Below, in pieces: positions 26,622 through 35,967 of a stretch of DNA of 64,000 nt. Position numbers and translations under genes: made by a program. Origin of the DNA: Urechidicola vernalis (GTDB lineage: Bacteria > Bacteroidota > Bacteroidia > Flavobacteriales > Flavobacteriaceae); the NCBI RefSeq assembly GCF_031846385.1, contig NZ_JAVRHV010000001.1, forward strand, positions 496,001-560,000. The letters are read 5' to 3'. The notes under the pieces are model-generated. The model was not told the DNA's origin. It did no database searches and worked only from the letters and a program-made list of their open reading frames with translations. The stretch's first letter is position 1. Each line of letters begins with the position of its first letter.

Positions 26622-27467
26622 GTGGAGAATAAAACAACATACCAAAAATGGAAACATCGACTTCATGAAATAATTTATGAAGCAGACACCCCTGCTGGAA
26701 AGTTCTTTGATGTAGTTCTTCTTATTGCCATTTTTGTAAGTGTACTTGCGGTAATGTTAGAAAGTGTTTCTTCAATTGACGCTAAATATCATAAAGAACT
26801 TAATATATTAGAATGGGTAATTACCATACTGTTTTCACTTGAGTATATCGCTCGGATTATTTCGATTAAAAGACCTAAAAAATATATTTTCAGTTTTTTT
26901 GGAATTATAGATTTATTATCGACTATTCCAAAATATCTCTCTTTAATCATTGGAGGTACGCATGCATTAGTTGCGCTAAGGGCTTTGAGATTGTTAAGAG
27001 TTTTCAGAATATTAAAGTTGGTGCGATATATGGGAGCATCTAGAATGTTAACCCGTGCTCTGATAGTTAGTAGAGCTAAAATCTTTGTATTTCTTTTCTT
27101 TGTATTGATTCTTTGCACAATTTTAGGAACAATTATGTACTTAATCGAAGGAAATCCGAGTGGGTTTAATAGTATTCCTAGAAGTATTTATTGGGCTATT
27201 GTAACATTGACCACAGTTGGTTATGGAGACATTCATCCAATTACACCATTAGGTCAATTTATAGCTTCAATAATTATGATTTTGGGGTATGGTATCATTG
27301 CCATTCCAACCGGACTTGTAGGAGCGGAATATATAAAGCAAACAAGTAAAGATAAGCAACATACAAACACACAAGCATGTACCAGTTGTAATGCAATTAA
27401 CCATCATAACAGAGCACAATATTGTTATGAATGCGGAAATGTTCTAAACGAATACGATGCCTCGTAA
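26622..27467 (+). CDS. Voltage-gated potassium channel-like protein with C-terminal zinc ribbon
   Basis: A 281-residue six-helix channel starting with GTG. S4 has arginines at every third position (LRALRLLRVFRILKLVRYM, about 115-135), the pore holds the K+ filter TTVGYGD, and S6 ends in GIIAIPTGLVGAEY. The last 40 residues contain two CxxC pairs (CTSC and CYEC), a cytosolic zinc ribbon not found in ordinary KvAP-type channels. It should pass K+ in response to voltage. The last 11 bases overlap miaA in another frame. Confidence 0.88.
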   Translation: MENKTTYQKWKHRLHEIIYEADTPAGKFFDVVLLIAIFVSVLAVMLESVSSIDAKYHKELNILEWVITILFSLEYIARIISIKRPKKYIFSFFGIIDLLSTIPKYLSLIIGGTHALVALRALRLLRVFRILKLVRYMGASRMLTRALIVSRAKIFVFLFFVLILCTILGTIMYLIEGNPSGFNSIPRSIYWAIVTLTTVGYGDIHPITPLGQFIASIIMILGYGIIAIPTGLVGAEYIKQTSKDKQHTNTQACTSCNAINHHNRAQYCYECGNVLNEYDAS

Positions 27468-28368
27468 GTATTTAATTTCGGTGGTCGGAGCCACTGCAAT
27501 AGGAAAAACGGCACTTAGTATTTCTTTAGCTAAACATTATAATGCGCCTATTATATCATGTGACTCGAGACAGTTTTTTAAAGAAATGAATATTGGAACT
27601 GCCGTTCCATCTAAAGAAGAATTGGCCTTAGCAGAGCACCATTTTATTCAAAGCAGATCCATTCATGATGATTATAGCGTAGGACAGTTTGAAAAAGATG
27701 CCTTGGCTAAATTAAAAGAACTTTTTAAAGCAAACGAAATTGTAATTATGGTTGGTGGTAGCGGACTGTATGTAGATGCTGTTTTAAAAGGTCTGGATTA
27801 TTTTCCAAAGGTAGACCCCTCTATTCGCCAAGAATTGAATACGAAAATAGAAACTGAAGGAATAAAAAGTTTGCAAGAACAATTAAAAATTTTAGACGTT
27901 GATAGCTACAATAGTATCGAAATCGAAAACCCACATCGATTAATTAGAGCTTTAGAAATTTGTATTGGAACAGATAAGCCCTACTCTTATTTTAAAAATA
28001 AACCTAAAACACCACGAGAATTCGTTCCGATTAAGATTGGTCTTACGGCTGATAGAGCCATAATGTATGATCGAATAAACCAACGTGTTGACATTATGAT
28101 AAATAGAGGGCTGTTAGAGGAAGTAAAACCTCTACTGTCATATAAACATTTGAATGCACTACAAACAGTTGGTTACAGAGAGTTGTTCGAATATTTTGAA
28201 GGTAAATTCACTTTAGATTTTGCCATTGAAGAACTAAAGAAAAATACACGTCGATTTGCTAAACGACAAGGAACGTGGTTCAGAAAAGATAAAGACATTC
28301 GTTGGTTCGATTTTCAATCTGATTTAAAGGATATCATTACATTTGTGGACACACGCAAGCAAACATAG
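27457..28368 (+). CDS. miaA: tRNA dimethylallyltransferase
   Basis: A 303-residue prenyltransferase that adds a dimethylallyl group to A37 of tRNAs reading UNN codons. It has the P-loop GATAIGKTAL near residues 11-20, the conserved SCDSRQFFKEMNIGTA and VGGSGLYVDAVL, the tRNA-binding LQTVGYRELFEYF segment and KRQGTWFRKD near the C-terminus. Its start codon lies inside the last codons of the potassium-channel gene. Confidence 0.95.
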   Translation: MPRKYLISVVGATAIGKTALSISLAKHYNAPIISCDSRQFFKEMNIGTAVPSKEELALAEHHFIQSRSIHDDYSVGQFEKDALAKLKELFKANEIVIMVGGSGLYVDAVLKGLDYFPKVDPSIRQELNTKIETEGIKSLQEQLKILDVDSYNSIEIENPHRLIRALEICIGTDKPYSYFKNKPKTPREFVPIKIGLTADRAIMYDRINQRVDIMINRGLLEEVKPLLSYKHLNALQTVGYRELFEYFEGKFTLDFAIEELKKNTRRFAKRQGTWFRKDKDIRWFDFQSDLKDIITFVDTRKQT

Positions 28369-28371
28369 AAC

Positions 28372-30180
28372 ATGGGTTCAATAAAAATAAGTATCTATAC
28401 AATTGCAATTGTTATCGTTGCATCATTAAGTTTACAAGCTCAAAATGAAAAGGTAACTTCATGGTGGAGTCCAGAAGAATCAGAAAACTCAGTGTTTTTA
28501 GGACAAGGTTGGAATACCGACGAATTACAATCTCCTTATCATAGGCTCCCGGCCAAAGCAGAGAGTGAAGTTCGCAGTCCAGTTTGGAACTTATCGAAGC
28601 AATCTGCAGGACTTTCTATCCGATTTAGATCAAACTCAGATAACATAAAAATAAAATACAATCTTAGTGGAGCTTTAAGCATGCCACATATGCCCGCAAC
28701 TGGTGTTAGCGGTATGGATTTATATAAAAAAACTAAAGATGGTAACTGGGAACGTCTTTGGGGTTCGTATAAATTAGATACAATTAGCAGGTATAATTTC
28801 AACAATAAAGACACATCTGAATTTTATAAAAAGTTTGGAGCAGAATATCAACTGTTTCTACCCCTATATAATGAAGTTTCCAATTTAGAAATTGGCGTTG
28901 ATACCGATGCGGATTTTAACCTTATTCCGAAAAGAAAAGAAAAACCGGTTGTTGTATACGGAACTTCCATCGCACAAGGTGCTTGTGCCACAAGACCAGG
29001 AATGGCATGGACAAATATTCTTTCTAGAAGATTGGATAGAGAGGTAATTAATCTCGGGTTTTCAGGAAATGGAAAGATGGAGCCCGCTTTAGGCTATTTA
29101 ATGACTGATATAGATGCCAAAGTATTTTATATAGATTGTTTGCCAAATTTAACTGCAACTGACAATCCGTTTCTACTGACCATTAATTTAGTACAAATTT
29201 TAAAGGAAAAGTACCCAAATACACCCGTTGTATTAGTTGCGCATCCGGGCTTCTCCAATAATCCCACGGAAAAAAGTAATTTAGATACGGATTTACAAAC
29301 AGCAATTACAACCCTAGCCTCATTAGGTCATAAACGTATTTATTTCTTACCTAGAGAAGATTTAGGGCTAAATTTTGAGTCATTTGTAGATTATGTACAT
29401 CCCAATGATATAGGCATGACAGAATATGCCGATGGAATGGAAAAAATCTACAGAACCTTATTTAGAGAACAAAAAGGAAATATTATAACCACACAGCCTA
29501 TAAGGCAATATAGAGATATTTCTGTTTATGATTGGGAAAAAAGGCATGAAGAGATTCTAGCTTTAAATAAATCCAATCCCCCTAAAATTTGTATAATTGG
29601 TGATTCCATTACCCATTTTTGGGGTGGCGAACCAGAGGCCGAAATAGTTAGAAGTCAATCTAGTTGGGATTCTATAACCAAAAAAGATTCCATTTCAACC
29701 GCAGTTCCGATTAGAAATTTTGGATATGGATGGGATCGTGTAGAAAATGTACTTTGGCGTGTACATCATGGTGAATTTGATGGATTTAATGCCGATAAAA
29801 TCATTTTAATGATTGGCACGAACAATTTATTAATAAACAACGAAAATGACATTGCAGATGGTATAGAAGCTATTATAGATGCTCTAAAATACAGACAACC
29901 TACAAGTGAAATTTTAATTCTAGGTGTTTTGCCAAGAGTAAAACACGAAAGGAGAGTCTCACAATTAAATCTAAAACTTTCTATGTTCGCATTGAACAAT
30001 GGATTTGAATATAAATCTATAGGTAATGTTCTATTAAATGAAGATTTTAAAATAAATCCAGCCTTATTCTCTGATGGTCTACATCCAAATGCTAAGGGTT
30101 ATGAACTATTAAGTAAAGAATTGAACAAAGCCCTCTACCCTGTCGTAGATGCAGATTCCGAAGAAGAAATTAAAGAATAA
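28372..30180 (+). CDS. Exported tandem SGNH/GDSL hydrolase
   Basis: A 602-residue protein with a signal peptide (1-23, ending LQAQ), a beta-sandwich like that before many SGNH esterases (about 30-185), and then two SGNH domains. The first has Ser199 in VYGTSIAQG, the Gly/Asn blocks LGFSGNG, and Asp340-xx-His343 in DYVHPND. The second has Ser412 in IIGDSIT, GTNN, and the DGLHPN Asp/His pair near the C-terminus. Each domain therefore looks complete. The substrate could be acyl esters of carbohydrates or lipids. It converges with the MscS-type gene with a 1-base gap. Confidence 0.83.
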   Translation: MGSIKISIYTIAIVIVASLSLQAQNEKVTSWWSPEESENSVFLGQGWNTDELQSPYHRLPAKAESEVRSPVWNLSKQSAGLSIRFRSNSDNIKIKYNLSGALSMPHMPATGVSGMDLYKKTKDGNWERLWGSYKLDTISRYNFNNKDTSEFYKKFGAEYQLFLPLYNEVSNLEIGVDTDADFNLIPKRKEKPVVVYGTSIAQGACATRPGMAWTNILSRRLDREVINLGFSGNGKMEPALGYLMTDIDAKVFYIDCLPNLTATDNPFLLTINLVQILKEKYPNTPVVLVAHPGFSNNPTEKSNLDTDLQTAITTLASLGHKRIYFLPREDLGLNFESFVDYVHPNDIGMTEYADGMEKIYRTLFREQKGNIITTQPIRQYRDISVYDWEKRHEEILALNKSNPPKICIIGDSITHFWGGEPEAEIVRSQSSWDSITKKDSISTAVPIRNFGYGWDRVENVLWRVHHGEFDGFNADKIILMIGTNNLLINNENDIADGIEAIIDALKYRQPTSEILILGVLPRVKHERRVSQLNLKLSMFALNNGFEYKSIGNVLLNEDFKINPALFSDGLHPNAKGYELLSKELNKALYPVVDADSEEEIKE

Positions 30181-30181
30181 T

Positions 30182-32590
30182 TTACTCTTTTATTATTCTA
30201 CGTGCAGGAACAGGCGCTTGAATATTTAATTCTTTTAATTTATCAAAAATCTCTAACTGAACTTCATGATCAATGGTAAGTGTTTCTGAAAATGTACTCC
30301 AATACCATAATTCGAACAATAAATTCCCTTCTGGTTCGTAACCTTTAAAAAATACTCTTGGTTCCGGGTCTTTAAAAGTTTTAGGGTGCTTTGAAGCAAT
30401 TTCAAGAAACAACGCGATCATATCATTTGGGTCCACATTGGGAGCCGTTTTAATTTCCTTTTTACTTCTTCTATCTCTATTGCTTAAGGTCCAGTTAACT
30501 ACCTTCTTAGAAATTAAATCTCCATTTGGAATAATTGCTTCATATCCAGAATACGTTTTAATATTACTAGATCTAACACCAATACTTGTAACTACACCAA
30601 ATTCGCTATCTACTTGAATGGCGTCACCCAAGTTAATTGGTCTTTCAAATGCTAAAATTAAGCCTGCTATGAAGTTTAGCACGACATTCTGCAATCCAAA
30701 TCCAATACCTACACCCAAGGCCCCAATTATAAAACCTAATTTATCTAGTTCAATACCAACTGAAGTTAACCCAATATAAAACCCGATGCAAATAAAAGCA
30801 ATTCGCAAAATTAACGAAATCGCAGGTGCTACCCCTCTAGGTAAAATATTAATCATCCATTCATCTTGAAATATGGATGATGCTAACTTAGAGAATAACA
30901 AGGTAATAGATATAATAAAAGTGAAAGACAATATACCACCTAATGAAATCGTTGTTTCTCCAACTTCCCAAGTAATAAGTAATGTTTCATTTACCCAATT
31001 TTCAATAAAGTCTATAACTTCAAACCCTCTTAAAGAAAAGTAAAACCAAATAAGCATTCCTGTCCAAAATAAAATTGGTTGAAATCTTTTATGTGTCGCA
31101 TTTACAATTGTAGACACGGTTTGCATTTCATACTTTTTACGAAGCTTAAAGGCTAAAACAACTAAACTTGTGATAACTTTTACCGATAAGTACAATACCA
31201 TCATTAATAGAGCCGAAACGAATACCCCATTAAATACGAAGTGTGCCAATGCAAGCATACCAATTACATTAGCTGTACCCGCAATTATCAGTAAAATAAG
31301 ATATAATGGCGTTACCACTATAAATATTTTATGAATACGGATGAAATCAGTTGGGTTTCTATTCATCAATTTTCTAGCATGAACAAATGCCCATGCTAGT
31401 ACCAGCGTTTCAAATAATAATATATACCTATTTGCTATTAAATTCGACTCTAGATAAGAGCCCACAATATTTAAAAGATAAATTCCAAATAGAATAAATA
31501 GATAAATACGTATTCTATCATTGGTCAGTTTTGGCAATAAACTTAATGTACCTAATAAAATTAAAAATATAAACAGCTCTGAAACGTTGGGTATAAGTGC
31601 ATCATAGAAAAATAATGAAATTAACAATCCTACCGATACCGTAGCTGCAATGTAGTTTCTTAAAACAATTTTTGCCTGAATTTCAACCGGGTTGGTCAAT
31701 TCATTCAATTTAATAATCCATTTCCGCTTAACGGCCAATAATAAGAAGAATATCAATAGAATAAATAGTAGTTGAAAAGCGGCAATTTTTGTATTATCCT
31801 CAAAAAAAGTAGTAACTAACTTTTTATTTTCGTTTAATTTTTCCGAAAAGGAAAGCGCTTCTTCAGTTTCAGGTTTTACATGAATAGAATCTGTTTTAGA
31901 ACTCCAAATTGGTGGGCTATCAAACACAAAATAATCCTTTTGAAGTTCCAATTCCACAGCGCTTATTTGTGCTATGACATCATCAGTAATCAAAACTAAT
32001 TCAGTTAGTTTCTTTTCAATGATATAGATAGCGTCTAAGCGAGACGTAGCACTTTTTAACACTTCGTTTAAAGTTGTAATTATATTATCTAAACTACTCG
32101 TTACAGTCGTTGAATTATTATTTTTAGATAAATTTTCTTTGGTATCTTCCCATCTACTTATCTCTTTTAAAATTTCATTATTTAGTTTATTAACTTCGAC
32201 AGTTCTTTCATTAAGTTCTGCTTGGTATTTCTTTAACTCTGATCTATACTTCTGCCACTCTACCTCTCTATTTTTTAATTCCCTTTTCGATATATCTTCA
32301 AAATCAGAAATCAATGAATCCTTTTCTAATAATATTACTTCCTGAACCTGATCTAAAATAGAATCTAACTCCTTAACCGTAGCACTTGGAACTAGAATAG
32401 ATTTATAATTGTGTATTCTTTGATTTACCTGTTCACTTTCCTCTGAAATCTTATCAATTGAAATTGTTTCAACCTTGCCCCCTTTTTCATTCTCTGTAGC
32501 ATCCGTTTTTTCTTGAGAAAAAGCAGTGAGAGAAATTAGTGTAAAAAATAAAAGGCAACTATTTTTAATAAAGGATAATGACTTATTCAT
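30182..32590 (-). CDS. Large mechanosensitive channel of the MscS superfamily (MscK/MscM-like)
   Basis: An 802-residue protein: a signal peptide (about 1-25), a periplasmic alpha-helical region with coiled coils (about 45-230), about eight to ten membrane helices (270-590), and the MscS core at the C-terminus. The pore segment shows GALGVGIGFGLQNVVLNFIAGLILAFERPI in family form, followed by the beta domain DAIQVDSEFGVVTSIG. The periplasmic helices resemble those of YbdG/MscK-type channels that gate at higher tension. The N-terminal region is separately encoded from the shorter MscS at 7248-8099. Confidence 0.88.
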   Translation of the reverse strand: MNKSLSFIKNSCLLFFTLISLTAFSQEKTDATENEKGGKVETISIDKISEESEQVNQRIHNYKSILVPSATVKELDSILDQVQEVILLEKDSLISDFEDISKRELKNREVEWQKYRSELKKYQAELNERTVEVNKLNNEILKEISRWEDTKENLSKNNNSTTVTSSLDNIITTLNEVLKSATSRLDAIYIIEKKLTELVLITDDVIAQISAVELELQKDYFVFDSPPIWSSKTDSIHVKPETEEALSFSEKLNENKKLVTTFFEDNTKIAAFQLLFILLIFFLLLAVKRKWIIKLNELTNPVEIQAKIVLRNYIAATVSVGLLISLFFYDALIPNVSELFIFLILLGTLSLLPKLTNDRIRIYLFILFGIYLLNIVGSYLESNLIANRYILLFETLVLAWAFVHARKLMNRNPTDFIRIHKIFIVVTPLYLILLIIAGTANVIGMLALAHFVFNGVFVSALLMMVLYLSVKVITSLVVLAFKLRKKYEMQTVSTIVNATHKRFQPILFWTGMLIWFYFSLRGFEVIDFIENWVNETLLITWEVGETTISLGGILSFTFIISITLLFSKLASSIFQDEWMINILPRGVAPAISLILRIAFICIGFYIGLTSVGIELDKLGFIIGALGVGIGFGLQNVVLNFIAGLILAFERPINLGDAIQVDSEFGVVTSIGVRSSNIKTYSGYEAIIPNGDLISKKVVNWTLSNRDRRSKKEIKTAPNVDPNDMIALFLEIASKHPKTFKDPEPRVFFKGYEPEGNLLFELWYWSTFSETLTIDHEVQLEIFDKLKELNIQAPVPARRIIKE

Positions 32591-32763
32591 AACGGGTTAT
32601 TCATTTACACCGCAATATACTTATAAAATTATTTATAATATATAGTGTTTAATCTAAACGAATTGTTGTTTAAAAATTGAAGAATATTATGTCTTAAAGG
32701 GTTCTTTTCTTAGTGTCGAGATAATTGCATTTGTTTTTTTGTTCATGTTTTTATAAATATAAG

Positions 32764-32793
32764 TTGAACATTAAATTGTTTTTTATATATTTG
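32764..32793 (+). promoter_or_regulatory. Bacteroidota-type promoter of the fasciclin gene
   Basis: TTG at 32764-32766 and TATATTTG at 32786-32793 are separated by 19 bases, the expected -33/-7 layout. The start codon follows 28 bases after the -7 element. Confidence 0.6.
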
Positions 32794-32821
32794 TCTAACT
32801 TTAACTTATAAATTATTAGAC

Positions 32822-33421
32822 ATGAAAAAAATTATTTACTATTTCGCACTTTCAAGTGTCCTACTAATTGGTATGACATCTTGTAACAATGATGATGACA
32901 TGGACTTGGATTTAATTGAACAATCTAAGAATGATGAAACAAATGCCTCTTTTGATAAAAAAGGAGAAAAATCAATTGCCACTATTGCAATTGAAAATGG
33001 AAATTTCACCCAATTAGTTGCGGCCTTGTCATATGTAGACGCAGACCCTGAATTAAATACTAACCTGGTGGATATGTTTTTAAACGGTAAGGATCAATAT
33101 ACGGTTTTTGCTCCTACTGATGATGCATTTAATAACTTGTACAGCTCATTACCTGGGGTCACTGGAATAACTGATTTGCCGGCTGAGTTAGTATTAGACG
33201 TCTTACTTTATCATGTAGTTGAAGGAAGAAGAGGGTCAAATAGTGTAGTACCTAAGAAAAATGATAAAACTATTGAAACTCTTTTAGGAGAATCATTTAC
33301 TGTTAGTTCAGATTTAACTATCACTACTTTTACTGGAAAAACATCCAATATTGAGACTCCAGATATTTCTGCCTCAAATGGAATTATTCATATCGTTGGA
33401 GCCGTAATACTTCCTATTTAA
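32822..33421 (+). CDS. Fasciclin (FAS1) domain lipoprotein
   Basis: A 199-residue lipoprotein with lipobox GMTSC (Cys21), an acidic linker, and one FAS1 domain (about 55-199). The family motifs YTVFAPTDDAFNNL and VLLYHVVEGR are clear, and the C-terminal strand reads NGIIHIVGAVILP. FAS1 domains mediate adhesion to proteins or polysaccharides. The Asp-rich segment after Cys21 (NNDDDMDLD) may act as a surface-export signal, as known for Bacteroidota lipoproteins. It has its own promoter and terminator, so it is a single-gene unit. Confidence 0.9.
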   Translation: MKKIIYYFALSSVLLIGMTSCNNDDDMDLDLIEQSKNDETNASFDKKGEKSIATIAIENGNFTQLVAALSYVDADPELNTNLVDMFLNGKDQYTVFAPTDDAFNNLYSSLPGVTGITDLPAELVLDVLLYHVVEGRRGSNSVVPKKNDKTIETLLGESFTVSSDLTITTFTGKTSNIETPDISASNGIIHIVGAVILPI

Positions 33422-33444
33422 TTCCAAGCTCTTAAATTTAAATT

Positions 33445-33477
33445 AAAAAACCAGTAATTTTCATTACTGGTTTTTTT
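33445..33477. terminator. Bidirectional Rho-independent terminator
   Basis: A 12-base perfect stem (AAAACCAGTAAT and complement, 33447-33458 with 33463-33474), loop TTTC, with A and T runs on both sides. It serves the convergent fasciclin and oxoamine synthase genes. Confidence 0.92.
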
Positions 33478-33494
33478 ATGCAATAGAGCTAGTA

Positions 33495-34739
33495 TTAAAT
33501 CATTGTTGCTCCAATCTTTTTATACACTCCTGTTTCTAACTTTTCTCTAATTGCAGAAAAGGCTACAATTGTTTCCTTAACATCTTCTAAGGTATGCATT
33601 GCTGTTGGAATCAACCTCAATAAAATCATTCCTTTTGGAATTACCGGATATATAACAATTGAACAAAATACTCCGTGATTTTCTCTTAAATCATGCACCA
33701 TTGCCATTGCTTCAGGTACATCTCCTTGCAGGAATACTGGAGTAACACATGTATTTGTTGTTCCAATGTTAAATCCTTTTTCTTTTAAACCATTTTGCAA
33801 GGCATTTACATTCTCCCAAAGTTTTGTTCTTAACTCTGGCATGGTTCTAATCATGTCTAAACGTTTTAACGCACCTTTAACCATTGGCATTGGTAAAGAT
33901 TTTGCAAACATTTGAGAACGCATGTTGTATTGTAAATATTGTATTATATCCTTATCTCCAGCAAAGAAAGCTCCAATTCCTGCCATAGATTTTGCAAAGG
34001 TTGCAAAATATACATCAATATCATCTTGTACTCCTTGCTCTTCTCCCGTTCCTGCTCCTGTTGCACCTAAAGTACCAAAACCATGCGCATCATCTACTAA
34101 CAAACGGAAGTTGTATTTCTTCTTTAATTCTGAAATCTCTTTTAATTTCCCTTGCTCTCCTCGCATACCAAAAACTCCTTCAGAAATCAATAAAATTCCT
34201 CCTCCAGTTTTTTCGGCCATTTTTGTAGCACGAATCAGATTCTTTTCCATGCTTTCAATATCGTTATGCTTATAAACAAAACGCTTTCCTGCATGCAATC
34301 TCACTCCATCAATAATACACGCATGTGTATCCACATCATATACAATTACGTCGTTCTTGCTTACTAAAGCATCAATAGCAGATACCATTCCTTGGTAACC
34401 AAAGTTTACCAAATATGCTGCTTCTTTATTAACAAATTCAGCACATTCTTGCTCTAATTGTTCATGATAAACAGTATGTCCAGACATCATTCTAGCTCCC
34501 ATAGGGTACGCCATTCCATATTCGGCAGCCGCCTCAGCATCTGCCTTCTTTACGTCAGGGTGATTTGCTAAGCCCAGGTAATCATTGATACTCCAAGTTA
34601 AAACTTGCTTTCCATTAAAATGCATGCGATTAGAAATCTGCCCTTCTAATTTTGGAAATACATAATACCCTTCTGCCTGTTTGGCCCATTTTCCTAATGG
34701 TCCTTTATCTTCAATAATTCTATCGAATAAATCTTTCAT
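33495..34739 (-). CDS. Alpha-oxoamine synthase, probable cysteate C-fatty acyltransferase (capnine synthesis)
   Basis: A 414-residue PLP enzyme of the KBL/SPT/AONS family. The PLP lysine is in TFAKSMAGIG, the Asp-x-His pair in DDAHGFGTLG, and the His stacking on PLP in DTHACIIDGVR. It differs from KBL by an N-terminal extension (KGPLGKWAKQAEGYYVFP) typical of a Bacteroidota subgroup in which the characterised member of Flavobacterium makes the capnine base by joining cysteate to fatty acyl-CoA. A cysteine-synthase-like gene lies upstream on the same strand, which fits cysteate supply. Serine palmitoyltransferase or glycine C-acetyltransferase are the alternatives; specificity cannot be proved from sequence. 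Confidence 0.65.
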   Translation of the reverse strand: MKDLFDRIIEDKGPLGKWAKQAEGYYVFPKLEGQISNRMHFNGKQVLTWSINDYLGLANHPDVKKADAEAAAEYGMAYPMGARMMSGHTVYHEQLEQECAEFVNKEAAYLVNFGYQGMVSAIDALVSKNDVIVYDVDTHACIIDGVRLHAGKRFVYKHNDIESMEKNLIRATKMAEKTGGGILLISEGVFGMRGEQGKLKEISELKKKYNFRLLVDDAHGFGTLGATGAGTGEEQGVQDDIDVYFATFAKSMAGIGAFFAGDKDIIQYLQYNMRSQMFAKSLPMPMVKGALKRLDMIRTMPELRTKLWENVNALQNGLKEKGFNIGTTNTCVTPVFLQGDVPEAMAMVHDLRENHGVFCSIVIYPVIPKGMILLRLIPTAMHTLEDVKETIVAFSAIREKLETGVYKKIGATMI

Positions 34740-34825
34740 TTTCTGATGTTAAGATTAAAAAATAAGTTCGTAATCAACTATTTTTTTTCCGGTTGCAAAA
34801 TAAGCACTTTTTTATGGTTTTATCA

Positions 34826-34855
34826 AATAAAAAAGGTGTCTATTAAGACACCTTT
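34826..34855 (-). terminator. Rho-independent terminator after the cysteine-synthase-like gene
   Basis: Ten-base stem AAAGGTGTCT/AGACACCTTT with loop ATTA and a T run on the minus strand. It lies between the two PLP genes, so the acyltransferase downstream probably has its own promoter. Confidence 0.85.
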
Positions 34856-34880
34856 CCCCTTTATAATAAAATATTATTTC

Positions 34881-35918
34881 TTATTTAATGAACTCAACTG
34901 CTGCTTGTTCTTGTTTAACAGCATCAAAGAATCCTTGTTCACGCATCCAATCATCGCTATAAACTTTGCTCATATATCTAGATCCATGGTCAGGGAATAT
35001 TGCAATAACTTTACTGTTTTTGTCAAATTCTCCTTTCTCCGCATATTGCATTACTGCTTGCATTACTGCTCCACTCGTATATCCTGCAAAAATACCTTCT
35101 GTTAAAGCAATTTCTCTTGCTCTATGCGCACTTGCTTCATCCGATACTTTTTCAAATTTATCAATTACATCAAAATCTGTAGCAGTAGGAATCAAATTTT
35201 TCCCTAATCCTTCTATTCTATAAGGATATATCTCATTTGCATCAAACTCTCCAGTTTCATGGAATTTTTTCAAAATAGAACCAAATGCATCCACCCCTAA
35301 TATTTTAATATTTGGGTTTTTCTCTTTTAAATACTTTGCAGTTCCAGAAATTGTACCACCTGTTCCACTCGCAGCTACTAAATGCGTGATTTCTCCATTG
35401 GTTTGTTTCCAAATCTCAGGGCCAGTAGTTTGATAATGTGCATCAATATTCAATTGATTAAAATATTGATTAATGTACACAGAGTTTGCTGTTTCAGAAT
35501 GTAATCTTTTAGCCACTTGATAATAAGATCTAGGATCATCGGCACTAACATGTGCAGGACACACATATACCTTTGCTCCCATTGCCTTTAGCATATCTAT
35601 TTTATCGTTAGATGACTTTGAACTAACTGCCAAAATACAATTATAGCCTTTAGAAATACTTACCATAGCCAAACTAAACCCAGTGTTACCTGATGTAGTT
35701 TCTATAATTGTATCTCCTGGTTTAAGAATACCTTGTTTTTCTGCTTGTGAAATAATGTATAACGCAATACGATCTTTTGTAGAATGACCTGGGTTATAAC
35801 CTTCAAATTTTGCTATGAACTCCCCATCTAAATCCTGGGTAATTTTATTTAATTTAATCATTGGGGTTTCACCAATAAGTTCAAGTATATTTTGATGAAT
35901 ACTTAAATGTCGCTTCAT
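34881..35918 (-). CDS. Cysteine-synthase-family PLP enzyme, possible cysteate synthase
   Basis: A 345-residue fold-type II PLP enzyme. The Schiff-base lysine is in GHSTKDRIA, the substrate loop is ETTSGNTGFS, and the phosphate-binding GTGGTISGTA and final AIFPDHGSRYMS are present. The family includes CysK, CysM and cystathionine beta-synthase. Compared with CysK (PGxSVKDR) it has GHSTKDR, as in a separate Bacteroidota clade. Its position next to the oxoamine synthase suggests synthesis of cysteate from O-phosphoserine and sulfite for capnine; ordinary cysteine synthesis remains possible. Confidence 0.72.
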   Translation of the reverse strand: MKRHLSIHQNILELIGETPMIKLNKITQDLDGEFIAKFEGYNPGHSTKDRIALYIISQAEKQGILKPGDTIIETTSGNTGFSLAMVSISKGYNCILAVSSKSSNDKIDMLKAMGAKVYVCPAHVSADDPRSYYQVAKRLHSETANSVYINQYFNQLNIDAHYQTTGPEIWKQTNGEITHLVAASGTGGTISGTAKYLKEKNPNIKILGVDAFGSILKKFHETGEFDANEIYPYRIEGLGKNLIPTATDFDVIDKFEKVSDEASAHRAREIALTEGIFAGYTSGAVMQAVMQYAEKGEFDKNSKVIAIFPDHGSRYMSKVYSDDWMREQGFFDAVKQEQAAVEFIK

Positions 35919-35943
35919 GAAATTTTAATCAATTAAGAACGCA

Positions 35944-35951
35944 CAAATGTA
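35944..35951 (-). promoter_or_regulatory. Probable -7 promoter element for the cysteine-synthase-like gene
   Basis: The minus strand reads TACATTTG, matching TAnnTTTG, 26 bases before the ATG. Confidence 0.45.
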
Positions 35952-35967
35952 CAATTTTTTTTTAAAC

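Noticed and set aside
34746..35105. Long plus-strand reading frames opposite the PLP genes and similar antisense frames elsewhere
   Set aside because: They run opposite well-conserved genes, have Ser/Phe/Leu-rich compositions typical of antisense frames and match no family.
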